A stretch of 64,000 nt of DNA, from the NCBI GenBank assembly GCA_965656535.1, contig CBFHKX010000009.1:1-64000 (forward strand), written 5' to 3'. The stretch is from Lishizhenia sp965656535 (GTDB lineage: Bacteria > Bacteroidota > Bacteroidia > Flavobacteriales_D > Crocinitomicaceae). Position numbers and translations under genes: made by a program. Below are positions 1-7,565 of the stretch, piece by piece (position 1 is the first letter of the stretch; every line of letters begins with the position of its first letter). The notes below the pieces were generated by a model. It did not search any database. It was not told the DNA's origin and saw only the letters and a program-made list of their open reading frames with translations.

Positions 1-32
1 GGCTGACGCTCTACCAACTGAGCTACTCCCGC
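1..32 (-). tRNA. tRNA 5' part, probably tRNA-Gly (truncated by window edge)
   Basis: Read on the minus strand, the 32 bases begin GCGGGAGTAGCTCAGTTGG, which is a canonical acceptor arm plus D-arm of a bacterial tRNA, and continue into the start of the anticodon stem. The anticodon lies beyond the left edge, so identity is inferred: this 5' half resembles flavobacterial tRNA-Gly. A good -7/-33 promoter lies just upstream on the same strand. Confidence 0.85.
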
Positions 33-41
33 ATGACACCG

Positions 42-69
42 CAAAAGTATAATTTTTTTTAATCTTCAA
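42..69 (-). promoter_or_regulatory. promoter of the tRNA gene
   Basis: On the minus strand a TTG (67-69) is followed after 17 bases by TACTTTTG (42-49), matching the Bacteroidota consensus TTG-N17-23-TAnnTTTG. The -7 element ends about 9 bases before the tRNA 5' end, as expected for a stable-RNA promoter. Confidence 0.6.
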
Positions 70-98
70 TACATTTATCTCAACTATTTTCAAGAAAT

Positions 99-536
99 AT
101 GACTAAAACAGATATTATTAAAAGTTACAAGGCATTTAACCACTTTGGAAAAGAGGAAAATATGCATTTTGAGATTGTATCTCCTGGAGAAGTAATGTAT
201 TATTTTGAAATCCAAGAAAAACACCTGTCTACACCTATTGCAGCGCATGGAGGAGCAATTGCAGGTTTCATGGATGCTATTTTAGGAGTTACAGGATTAA
301 GCTATACAGTTGAGCAAAATAATATTGTTTCTACTGTAGAGTTCAGAATTAACTATTTAAAACCGGCTTTTTTAGGAGATAAATTGGTTGGCCATGGTAA
401 ATTAGTGTCGGCTGGTAAAAGAATTTTATACGTAGAAGCAAGTATAACAACACACAGAGAGAATAAAGAGATATTAATTGCAAAGGGCAGTGGTACGTTA
501 AACGCGTATCCTGCGGAAAAAGCGAAACTAGCTTAA
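99..536 (+). CDS. PaaI-family hotdog thioesterase
   Basis: A 145-residue single-domain protein of the size and pattern of the PaaI/YbgC-like hotdog thioesterases, which hydrolyse acyl-CoA thioesters in the cytoplasm. The HGG motif with a downstream acidic residue (HGGAIAGFMDA, about residues 50-60) corresponds to the catalytic/oxyanion segment at the N-terminus of the hotdog helix, and the C-terminal half has the alternating beta-strand pattern of the fold (VEFRINYLKPA). The substrate cannot be read from sequence. It is monocistronic and converges on the DUF4924 gene, with a 4-base overlap of the stop codons. A PaaY-like gene occurs at 12.05 kb, but no phenylacetate pathway genes are present here. 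Confidence 0.85.
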   Translation: MTKTDIIKSYKAFNHFGKEENMHFEIVSPGEVMYYFEIQEKHLSTPIAAHGGAIAGFMDAILGVTGLSYTVEQNNIVSTVEFRINYLKPAFLGDKLVGHGKLVSAGKRILYVEASITTHRENKEILIAKGSGTLNAYPAEKAKLA

Positions 537-1096
537 TTCTTTTTTTTAGGATTCAATAACTCCATATCTCCAGATTTCATTTGGTGATAAGCTCTACTGA
601 GGTAAGCCAAAAGAATACGCATACTATCAAATGCTTTTTCAGACTCAGCCGAAACTTCTTTTTTCTGTAGCTTCAAAAGTAATTTCATGTAAAGAGCATG
701 AAATGCAATCTCAACCTCATGTATTCCACCAAGATTACTCTTTTTTCTAAACTCTTCAATATAGGCTTTGGCATCTTCAAATAATGAAATATATTTCGCA
801 TCTTCAGAAACGGTAAGCAGTGTGTTATGCAAATAACTTAACTCGTAGTAAATTTCTTTGAGCCGGTTGAGATGACCTTGCTTTTCTATTCCCTCAATTT
901 TCATTTCTCTAATCAAATCTTTGTACCAATTAATGTATTGATTACGGATAGACTGACTCGGTACTTGAGGAGTTATGAATTGCTCGGTAATTGATTCAAT
1001 ATCAAAATTATAGGCGCGAATCACATCTTCAATTTGATACATATAAAGAATGTGTTCGGCAATATTGGTTTCTAATTTTTCTTGAGCAATGAGCAT
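533..1096 (-). CDS. DUF4924 family protein
   Basis: A 187-residue, predominantly alpha-helical cytoplasmic protein with no signal peptide. The opening (IAQEKLETNIAEHILYMYQ), the central IREMKxEGxxxxGHL segment and overall length match DUF4924, a family of unknown function confined to Bacteroidota. It is the last gene of a three-gene minus-strand cluster; its start lies 1 base after the stop of the OmpH-like gene, so the two are probably translated from one mRNA. No catalytic motif is visible. The family call is by recognition of the sequence pattern rather than by a search. Confidence 0.75.
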   Translation of the reverse strand: MLIAQEKLETNIAEHILYMYQIEDVIRAYNFDIESITEQFITPQVPSQSIRNQYINWYKDLIREMKIEGIEKQGHLNRLKEIYYELSYLHNTLLTVSEDAKYISLFEDAKAYIEEFRKKSNLGGIHEVEIAFHALYMKLLLKLQKKEVSAESEKAFDSMRILLAYLSRAYHQMKSGDMELLNPKKKN

Positions 1097-1097
1097 G

Positions 1098-1706
1098 TTA
1101 CTTATCTTCTTCTTTTAATTCTGTACCTTCAATAATCTCTTTATCGCGTTTATTTAAAAATGCAATAAACTCTTCAGTCATGTCAAAAGCATTAGAAATG
1201 TAAGTTATTTGTCCGCCTTTTTGATACCCGTATAACATATCTATATCATTTGCTTCTGCAAACTCTTTACCGGCTTCGGATATTTTGATTGCTAATGAGT
1301 TGGTGTACTCCATTGTTTCTTGTTGCAATGCTCCACCTTCTTGCTGCTCTGTTACTGCGATTTCTTGCTGTTTTCTTTGAATAGTTTCTTGCATATCTTG
1401 CAGTTGAAAACCAGATACTTCTCCAGATTCAGCTTTTTGTTGCGCATTTGTTGCGTAACGCTCATAACTTGCATACATTTTTTCGAGCTTTGTCTTAAAA
1501 GCTAACTCTTTCACTTTAAGAGTAGAATCTATCTTTCGATAAAAATCAAATCCGGTTACAATAGAATCTTGTTCGTAATAAGCGATTTTTAATCCGTTTG
1601 GATTTACACTTTGAATTTGTTTGGTTGGTTTTTCAATAATAACCTCTTTATCTTCACAAGCAGCAAAAACTACTGCAAATAAGAAAATATATAAAATATG
1701 TTTCAT
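1098..1706 (-). CDS. OmpH/Skp-family periplasmic protein, putative lipoprotein
   Basis: A 202-residue exported protein. Residues 1-17 form a signal peptide ending in a lipobox (FAAC, Cys17), so it is probably lipid-anchored rather than a soluble Skp. A central Glu/Lys/Gln-rich stretch (about residues 60-130) is predicted coiled coil, like the tentacle helices of Skp, and the C-terminal part (YGYQKGGQITYIS ... FDMTEEFIAFLN) matches the conserved strand-helix end of OmpH proteins. Family members hold unfolded outer-membrane proteins. It lies between a small hypothetical gene and DUF4924 on the minus strand with gaps of 10 and 1 bases, so an operon is likely. Confidence 0.8.
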   Translation of the reverse strand: MKHILYIFLFAVVFAACEDKEVIIEKPTKQIQSVNPNGLKIAYYEQDSIVTGFDFYRKIDSTLKVKELAFKTKLEKMYASYERYATNAQQKAESGEVSGFQLQDMQETIQRKQQEIAVTEQQEGGALQQETMEYTNSLAIKISEAGKEFAEANDIDMLYGYQKGGQITYISNAFDMTEEFIAFLNKRDKEIIEGTELKEEDK

Positions 1707-1716
1707 AGTTATCTGT

Positions 1717-1980
1717 TTAAGTTAGTGCATCGTGTGCACTATTTTTATTTTTAAAAGATGTTTCCCAATCTTCACGCATTGTAATAAATCGTTTAAGGCA
1801 GCCAGATAAAAAATCGTTGGTTATCATTCCTTTTACGTCATCTAGGCCCATTACATCTATTTCTCCAATCTTGAAAGATTGCTCAAATTGCCCCAGTTCT
1901 ATTTTTACAATATATTTATTATTGTAATTAAAGATTTGAATTTTAAATCTTGGGTGTTCTATTTCGTCTACTATTCTCAC
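1717..1980 (-). CDS. conserved hypothetical protein, 87 residues
   Basis: I do not recognise a named family. The 87-residue product has no signal peptide or membrane segment; the N-terminal half is beta-rich (RFKIQIFNYNNKYIVKIELG) and the C-terminal half helical. No ATG is available in frame; it starts with GTG (1978-1980). It is the first gene of the minus-strand trio that continues into the OmpH-like and DUF4924 genes. A near-match to the -7 element (CACCTTTG) lies just upstream, overlapping the intergenic region shared with the divergent DUF1853 gene. Confidence 0.6.
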   Translation of the reverse strand: MRIVDEIEHPRFKIQIFNYNNKYIVKIELGQFEQSFKIGEIDVMGLDDVKGMITNDFLSGCLKRFITMREDWETSFKNKNSAHDALT

Positions 1981-2102
1981 CCTGCAAAGGTGTAAAAAAA
2001 TGATTTTACAATGAAATATAATTTTCGGTATTTAACAGAGTTGCTTTTTAATGACCTAATTTTAGATTTTTATTTCATCTAAAAAAAGAAATAACTGTTC
2101 GA

Positions 2103-2999
2103 ATGGATTGGAAAATATTCTTGAGTAATTTAAAAGATAGTGCTGTAAGAGACCTTTTTTGGTCGGTGGCATCGCCATCTCCAATTAATTGTAATGTAAA
2201 TACTGATTTGTTTTTTCCGGAAGACCTACAGCAGCAATTAGTGTTAGACCATCTAGATTATTTTGAAGCCTTAGACGCAAATCCTACTCCTTTACATTTG
2301 TTTCTCGAACTTCATTTAAACAATAAAAGACTCGGTTATATTTTTGAAGCCTTATTGTTTTATTTTTTCAGAACTTCACCGCACGTTTTAGTCCTGCTGG
2401 CAAACGAACAAGTTATAGTAGACAAACAAACGCTTGGAGAGGTAGATTTTATTATTGAGTATAAACATAATATATACCATATAGAAACATCGGTAAAGTA
2501 CTATTTAAATGCAACCCAAGAAGAGCAGTTTAACTATTGGATAGGTTCTAGCGGAAATGATGACTTGAAAGGTAAAGTAGATAAAGTACTGACCAAGCAA
2601 ATACCTGTAGCGCACCATCCTCAGATTTCAGAAAAAGTAGGCCTGCCTTACACTTCTTTTTTATGGTTAAAGGGTAAGTTTTACTCAAATAAACATCTTC
2701 CAGACTGGAAAAATAGAGTTTCTGAGTTCGGTACTTTCATGACATACACTCAATTTTTGAAAACATACAGAGAAAAAACAACGCAGATGTACTTTGTTTT
2801 AGATCGTCCAGCATGGATGTCAGATCTTGTTTTACCATCACAAAAATTAGTCTGTACTTGGCATGAATTAAAGCTACGAATAAAAGAACAAGAGAAAAAT
2901 CAAAAAGCCTTACATCTCGGTATTTTTGAGAATGGTTCTTATCAAACCCTATTTTTGATAACCGATAAAGTAAACCAATTGCTTTCAGCAAAACAATAG
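2103..2999 (+). CDS. DUF1853 family protein (PD-(D/E)XK nuclease fold)
   Basis: A 298-residue cytoplasmic protein. Matches to the DUF1853 pattern include LGYIFEALLFYFFR near residue 80, GEVDFIIEY near 115 and HIETSVKYYL near 127, followed by YWIGSSGNDDLKGKVDKVL. The Asp of GEVDF and the Glu and Lys of IETSVKYY are the probable metal-binding and catalytic residues of the restriction-endonuclease-like fold to which this family is assigned. Biological function is unknown; no restriction or toxin partner lies beside it. It stands alone between divergent and convergent neighbours, ending 3 bases before the stop of the kinase-like gene on the other strand. Confidence 0.8.
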   Translation: MDWKIFLSNLKDSAVRDLFWSVASPSPINCNVNTDLFFPEDLQQQLVLDHLDYFEALDANPTPLHLFLELHLNNKRLGYIFEALLFYFFRTSPHVLVLLANEQVIVDKQTLGEVDFIIEYKHNIYHIETSVKYYLNATQEEQFNYWIGSSGNDDLKGKVDKVLTKQIPVAHHPQISEKVGLPYTSFLWLKGKFYSNKHLPDWKNRVSEFGTFMTYTQFLKTYREKTTQMYFVLDRPAWMSDLVLPSQKLVCTWHELKLRIKEQEKNQKALHLGIFENGSYQTLFLITDKVNQLLSAKQ

Positions 3000-3002
3000 G
3001 TT

Positions 3003-3830
3003 TTATTTGTGATACTCTAGTAAAACCTCAGCTGGGTTACGAATAATTTCTTTTACCGTAATTCCATGTTCGCTAAGCAGCTGTCTTAAATCATCTTCGA
3101 AAAAATGTGCAACGGCTCCTGTTAAATAGATAGTTTCAAGTTGAGGTAATGGTTTAATCGTGTTCGTGTAGAAATCAGCAAAACTACTATCTATCATCTT
3201 TCTTATTAAAGCTGTATTTTCATACTGCTTTACGATTTTTGCCAGTGCTGCAATTTTTTTGCGACCATTTATACCGTAAATTGTGGAAAGAATAAGGTCT
3301 GGTTTTTGAAAGAAAAATTCTATTTTCTGAGTTATTACGCTGGGTAATCGTTTGTCGAAATATAAGCGAAGCAAACGTTTTCCAAGATCAAAACCACTAC
3401 CTTCATCGCCTAAAATATAACCTAACCCTGATGTGGTAATAACAACATCATCTCCTGAATAATGTGCTCCTACGGCTCCTGTCCCTAAAATAGCAACATT
3501 ACCCATTTTGCTTCCTAAGCAAGCTCTGCAACTACCCAATAAATCTGAATAAACAAAGTGTTTTTTGAATCCAATTTCTGCTAAAAACTGCTCCATAGCT
3601 ATTTTTCCAGTAGTATCTTTACAACCTGCACCGTAAAAATGCAGCTCAAAGTCTTCTATTTTAATCGTATTTAGTAAACTTTTAAGTTGTTGAAATTTTG
3701 CATCGTTGAGTTCTTTTGGATGCAAACCATCGGTTTCAATTGTAATCGTATGTTCACCATCAATATCGAACAACCATTTTGTTTTAGTTCCACCACTGTC
3801 TGCTACTGCTATTTTTTTATTCTCTTGCAC
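3003..3830 (-). CDS. N-acetylglucosamine kinase-like, BadF/BadG/BcrA/BcrD ATPase family
   Basis: A 275-residue protein of the ASKHA (actin/hexokinase) fold. The phosphate-1 loop DSGGTKTKW is at residues 8-16, the phosphate-2 motif GTGAVG is central, and the EGSGFDLGKRLL segment follows; this set is typical of BadF-type ATPases annotated as N-acetylglucosamine kinases in Bacteroidota. The likely role is ATP-dependent phosphorylation of amino sugars recovered from peptidoglycan or chitin; substrate is inferred from family only. The start is GTG (3828-3830): the overlapping ATG two bases upstream is out of frame. It is monocistronic and divergent from the metal-uptake operon. Confidence 0.8.
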   Translation of the reverse strand: MQENKKIAVADSGGTKTKWLFDIDGEHTITIETDGLHPKELNDAKFQQLKSLLNTIKIEDFELHFYGAGCKDTTGKIAMEQFLAEIGFKKHFVYSDLLGSCRACLGSKMGNVAILGTGAVGAHYSGDDVVITTSGLGYILGDEGSGFDLGKRLLRLYFDKRLPSVITQKIEFFFQKPDLILSTIYGINGRKKIAALAKIVKQYENTALIRKMIDSSFADFYTNTIKPLPQLETIYLTGAVAHFFEDDLRQLLSEHGITVKEIIRNPAEVLLEYHK

Positions 3831-3908
3831 ATTCTAAAATTAACCATTATTTACGAATCAAATTAGGATTAAAAAAGACAATTTTTAGCGAATACCATTT
3901 TTATGGTA

Positions 3909-3939
3909 TTGCAAGAATTTTACTTTGAACTTATTTTTG
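3909..3939 (+). promoter_or_regulatory. promoter of the DUF4856-imelysin-HTTM-TonB receptor operon
   Basis: TTG (3909-3911) and TATTTTTG (3932-3939) are separated by 20 bases, matching TTG-N17-23-TAnnTTTG. Transcription would start near 3944, downstream of the ATG at 3903, which shows that the lipoprotein ATG at 3978 is the true start. A 7-base direct repeat TTGCAAG occurs at 3909-3915 and 3937-3943, bracketing the promoter. Confidence 0.6.
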
Positions 3940-3977
3940 CAAGCGCACAAATATTATTTATATTAAATCTAAATAAA

Positions 3978-5111
3978 ATGAAAAAGAAGTATATTCTCGG
4001 AGCCTTGGCTTTTTCTCTTTTTGCAGTTTCTTGCAAGAAAGATGGATGTACAGACCCGATAGCAATAAATTACAACGATGAAGCAGATAATGATGATGGT
4101 TCTTGCGAATACTCAGCCGGAGAAGCAGCTCCAACAGATTATGTCTTTACAGATGCCGATGGGAATAATACAGTAAGTTATACAGGACAAACAGAAAGGT
4201 TAGCGCAGCTGGCAGAAATGGTTGTTTTAATGAAAACAGGAACTTCGCAGCCGGTGGATGTTCAGAAATTAGACGATATGTTTGCTAATGTAGGCGACAA
4301 TGGAAACGGGAATTTCTCTTTTTCTTCTACAAAGCAACTAGAAAATAAGTGTTTTGCTGCAGATGTTGACATTTTTAAAAATGCATTTGATTCTGTTGCC
4401 GTAGCTAGTTTATCTAACGGTGTAACAGCACAAAACGGCGTAGCGGGAACATTAACAACCACAGATGGCGCAAGTACTTACTTATTCAATTCAAATGGAA
4501 TTGAATATTTACAAATAGCAGAGAAAGGCTTAATGGGAGCTGTTTTTATGCATCAAGCGTTAAATGTATATTTCGGTGATGGAAAAATGGATGTAGATAA
4601 TACAACTCCTGAAGATCCTGCAAATGGAAAGTACTACACAGAAATGGAGCATCATTTTGATGAAGCTTTTGGTTATTTTGGTGTAGATCCTACTTTTCCA
4701 GCAGTAATTCCGTCGAGTTTTTGGGGTAAATACTCTAATAGTCAGGGTATGAATGACTTGATTATGAATGATTTTATTAGAGGAAGATTTGCTATAACAC
4801 AGAACAATCTTACTGAAAGAGATGCAGCCATAAACGCATTAAGACAAAATTGGGAAATTCTATCAGCTAAGCAAGCCATTGATTATTTGAACGGTGCAGT
4901 TTCAAGTTTCGGATCAGACCAATCTAGGTTCTTGCACGTAGTTGCTGAAGCATATGCCTTTGTTTTAAACTTAAGATACGCTCCGGTAGAAACAAGGCAG
5001 TTGTCACAAGCACAGGTAAATGATATATTGGCGATGTTTGGCGATAATTTCTGGAATCTAACTTTGTCAGACATTAATGCTATCAAATCAGCTCTAGAAG
5101 CAACTTATTAA
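3978..5111 (+). CDS. DUF4856 domain-containing lipoprotein
   Basis: A 377-residue exported lipoprotein: signal peptide with lipobox ending SCKKD, then the short calcium-binding-like motif GCTDPIAINYNDEADNDDGSC common after flavobacterial lipoproteins. The rest is the helical DUF4856 domain, including EMEHHFDEAFGYFG (about residue 220) and RFLHVVAEAYAFVLNLRY near the C-terminus. DUF4856 is regarded as related to imelysins and regularly sits next to them in Bacteroidota, which is also the case here. The start at 3978 is chosen because the signal peptide begins there and the promoter lies inside the longer reading frame. Likely role: surface or periplasmic metal-binding component of the uptake operon; biochemical function unknown. 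Confidence 0.82.
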   Translation: MKKKYILGALAFSLFAVSCKKDGCTDPIAINYNDEADNDDGSCEYSAGEAAPTDYVFTDADGNNTVSYTGQTERLAQLAEMVVLMKTGTSQPVDVQKLDDMFANVGDNGNGNFSFSSTKQLENKCFAADVDIFKNAFDSVAVASLSNGVTAQNGVAGTLTTTDGASTYLFNSNGIEYLQIAEKGLMGAVFMHQALNVYFGDGKMDVDNTTPEDPANGKYYTEMEHHFDEAFGYFGVDPTFPAVIPSSFWGKYSNSQGMNDLIMNDFIRGRFAITQNNLTERDAAINALRQNWEILSAKQAIDYLNGAVSSFGSDQSRFLHVVAEAYAFVLNLRYAPVETRQLSQAQVNDILAMFGDNFWNLTLSDINAIKSALEATY

Positions 5112-5131
5112 AAATAAAAAACTTTAAAATT

Positions 5132-6199
5132 ATGCGTGTTAAATTAATTGTATTCTCTTTTCTTACAGTAGGTTTATTGTCGTCTAAATGTTCTAAGGAC
5201 GAACCAGATGAGGAGCAAAGTTTTGATCAATTCGCTTTGTTAGAGAATTATGCAGATAATATTATCATACCAGGATACGAAACACTTTTTAATAACCTAG
5301 CTAGTTTAGAAGATGCTGTTGAAACATTTGACACTGATTATTCAGAAGAAAATTTAATTTTAGCCCAAGAAGAGTGGTTTAAGGCGTATGAATCTTTCCA
5401 AAAAGTTCAAATGTTTGATTTTGGACCCGCAATGAACCGCGGATTAAAGTCGGCGCTTGCAACTTATCCTACGGATACGATTAAAATTAATGAGAACGCG
5501 CAAGGTGGTTTTGTATCCTTAGGAACAGCGGATAATATAGATGCTATTGGCTTTCCTGCATTAGATTATTTACTTTTTGATTTATCTAACCAGAAGGCGC
5601 TCTTCAAACTTACAAATGGTGTAAACCGTAGAGCACATGTCTTAGCAATAATAGATAAAATGATGGGTGAAACTTCATCTGTTTTAAGTGATTGGAATAG
5701 CTACAGAGACGAGTTTACAACAAGCGGAGGAACTTCCTCTACTAGTTCTTTGTCTTATCTAGTTAATGAATTCAACAAAGACTTTGAGCTAACAAAAAAT
5801 GCCAAAATTGGTATACCAGCAGGTGTGAAAAGTTTAGGAATTATACGACCAGAATTTATTGAGGCGCCATTTTCTAAGAAATCGTTAGAAATTGCACACG
5901 CAAGTATACTTGGATTAAGAGAAGCTTACGTTGGAGCAGATGGACAAGGTTTCGATGATTGGTTGAAAATATATGATAATGGAGTAGAGCTGAACACGAG
6001 AATTTTAAATGCATTTCAAGAAATTGAGCAAGCTTCAGAACTAATTAATTCGCGTGAGTTTAAAGAGGTCTTAGACACCGATTTACAATTGGCTGTTGAT
6101 CTATACGAGAAAATGCAAGGAAATGTGGTAAACATCAAAACAGATATGCCCGCGTTATTCGGCATTTTTATTACGTACCAAGATAATGACGGCGATTAA
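5132..6199 (+). CDS. imelysin (peptidase M75-like) family lipoprotein
   Basis: A 355-residue exported protein with a signal peptide ending at Cys20 (LLSSKC; a Lys at -1 makes the lipobox atypical). The helical imelysin architecture is visible, with AQEEWFKAYESFQKVQ early and GFPALDYLLFD near residue 143. Imelysins (IrpA, EfeO relatives) take part in iron acquisition and usually carry GxHxxE at this position; here it reads G-F-P-A-L-D, replacing the His and Glu. The gene follows DUF4856 by 20 bases and overlaps the carboxylase-like gene by 14 bases, so translation is coupled. Loss of the classical motif means that metal binding, if present, uses other residues. Confidence 0.85.
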   Translation: MRVKLIVFSFLTVGLLSSKCSKDEPDEEQSFDQFALLENYADNIIIPGYETLFNNLASLEDAVETFDTDYSEENLILAQEEWFKAYESFQKVQMFDFGPAMNRGLKSALATYPTDTIKINENAQGGFVSLGTADNIDAIGFPALDYLLFDLSNQKALFKLTNGVNRRAHVLAIIDKMMGETSSVLSDWNSYRDEFTTSGGTSSTSSLSYLVNEFNKDFELTKNAKIGIPAGVKSLGIIRPEFIEAPFSKKSLEIAHASILGLREAYVGADGQGFDDWLKIYDNGVELNTRILNAFQEIEQASELINSREFKEVLDTDLQLAVDLYEKMQGNVVNIKTDMPALFGIFITYQDNDGD

Positions 6200-7565
6200 A
6201 ACAAACATAATCTATTCATTATTTAAGAAAGAGATTTCAATAGCTCCATTAATTATTTTTAGAATAATTTTTGGAGCTTTGATGCTTTTTGGTACTTCCC
6301 GTTATTTATTTAAAGGCTGGGTGTATGAAAACTATATTTTACCCAAGCATCACTTTGGTTATTTGGGCTTTGAGTGGGTAGATAAACTTCCTGGAAACTG
6401 GATGTATCTACCTTTCATTTTGATGCTCATTACGTCTGTCTGTGTCATGTTAGGAGCATTTTATCGTATTTCTAGTCTATTACTTTTCTTAAGTTTTACG
6501 TATGTAGAATTAATTGATAAAACTTATTATCTTAATCACTATTACTTTGTAAGCCTTGTTTTATTCTTACTCATTTTTTTACCAGCGCATAAGCGCTTTG
6601 CATTAGATTTAAAAATCTTCAAAAGAAATCCCGTTCAAACTGTTAGCGCTATTAACATAAATATCATAAAGTTTCAATTAGGATGTGTATACTTTTTTGC
6701 TGGAATAGCTAAGTTAGAAATCGATTGGTTGTTTAACGCCCAACCTTTAGATATTTGGTTAGATGGTTTCCAGTCGCTCCCAGTTATTGGTGAAATTTTG
6801 GCTTCAGACTTTACCGCTTGCGCTTTTGCTTGGTTTGGGTGCTTTTATGATTTATTCATATTTTTCTTTTTGATCAATAAAAGAACAATAAAATATGCGT
6901 ATTTCTTTGTAGTTGTATTTCATCTTGTAACATGGCTACTTTTTCCGATTGGCGTTTTTCCTTGGGTTATGATTTTCTCTACGTTGATCTTTTTCTCTTC
7001 AGATTTCCACGAGAAAATTTTAAGCACCCTGTCTAAGTTGTTTAAAACTAAAAACATGAGCTTCGCTAAAAAGAGTAAAGGCTCCAGTTTTGGTTTTAAG
7101 TCTTACTTCTTTATGATTTACATCTTCATCCAGCTCATAATTCCATTTAGATATCTACTCTATCCGGGAAACTTATTTTGGACAGAAGAAGGTTTTCGTT
7201 TTTCTTGGCGTGTAATGCTTATGCATAAAGAAGGTCTAGCTTCTTTTTATGTCGAAAACCCTGAAACAGGAAATAGTATTGCTATTGATAACCTAGATTT
7301 TTTAACAGAGAGTCAAGAAAAACAAATGGCCACACAACCCGATTTTTTAATACAATATGGAAAACTTTTGCATGAGGTATATAACGACACAACCCTAGTT
7401 TTTGGGAACGAAAAAATAACACTTCACAACCCAATTATACGAGCAGACGTAAAAGTTTCGCTAAATGGAAGATTAAATCAGCAGTTTGTTACGAAAAAGC
7501 ATAATTTTGCCAACCTCGAATACAACCTTTCACACAGAAATTGGATAGAGCCTTTTAAAAAATGA
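6186..7565 (+). CDS. HTTM / vitamin K-dependent gamma-carboxylase-like membrane protein
   Basis: A 459-residue polytopic inner-membrane protein (HTTM domain, about residues 15-320) with a soluble C-terminal part. Several segments align by eye with human gamma-glutamyl carboxylase: DKTYYLNHYY (residues 111-120) with the region holding catalytic His160, and VYFFAGIAKLEIDW (168-181) with the AGVKKLDADW segment holding the catalytic base Lys218. Thus His118 and Lys176 look conserved. The tail has VSLNGRLNQQF near 423, the carboxylase C-terminal motif. The animal enzyme couples reduced vitamin K epoxidation to Glu carboxylation; the bacterial reaction is unproven. It overlaps the imelysin gene by 14 bases and the receptor gene by 4 (ATGA). 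Confidence 0.82.
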   Translation: MTAIKTNIIYSLFKKEISIAPLIIFRIIFGALMLFGTSRYLFKGWVYENYILPKHHFGYLGFEWVDKLPGNWMYLPFILMLITSVCVMLGAFYRISSLLLFLSFTYVELIDKTYYLNHYYFVSLVLFLLIFLPAHKRFALDLKIFKRNPVQTVSAININIIKFQLGCVYFFAGIAKLEIDWLFNAQPLDIWLDGFQSLPVIGEILASDFTACAFAWFGCFYDLFIFFFLINKRTIKYAYFFVVVFHLVTWLLFPIGVFPWVMIFSTLIFFSSDFHEKILSTLSKLFKTKNMSFAKKSKGSSFGFKSYFFMIYIFIQLIIPFRYLLYPGNLFWTEEGFRFSWRVMLMHKEGLASFYVENPETGNSIAIDNLDFLTESQEKQMATQPDFLIQYGKLLHEVYNDTTLVFGNEKITLHNPIIRADVKVSLNGRLNQQFVTKKHNFANLEYNLSHRNWIEPFKK

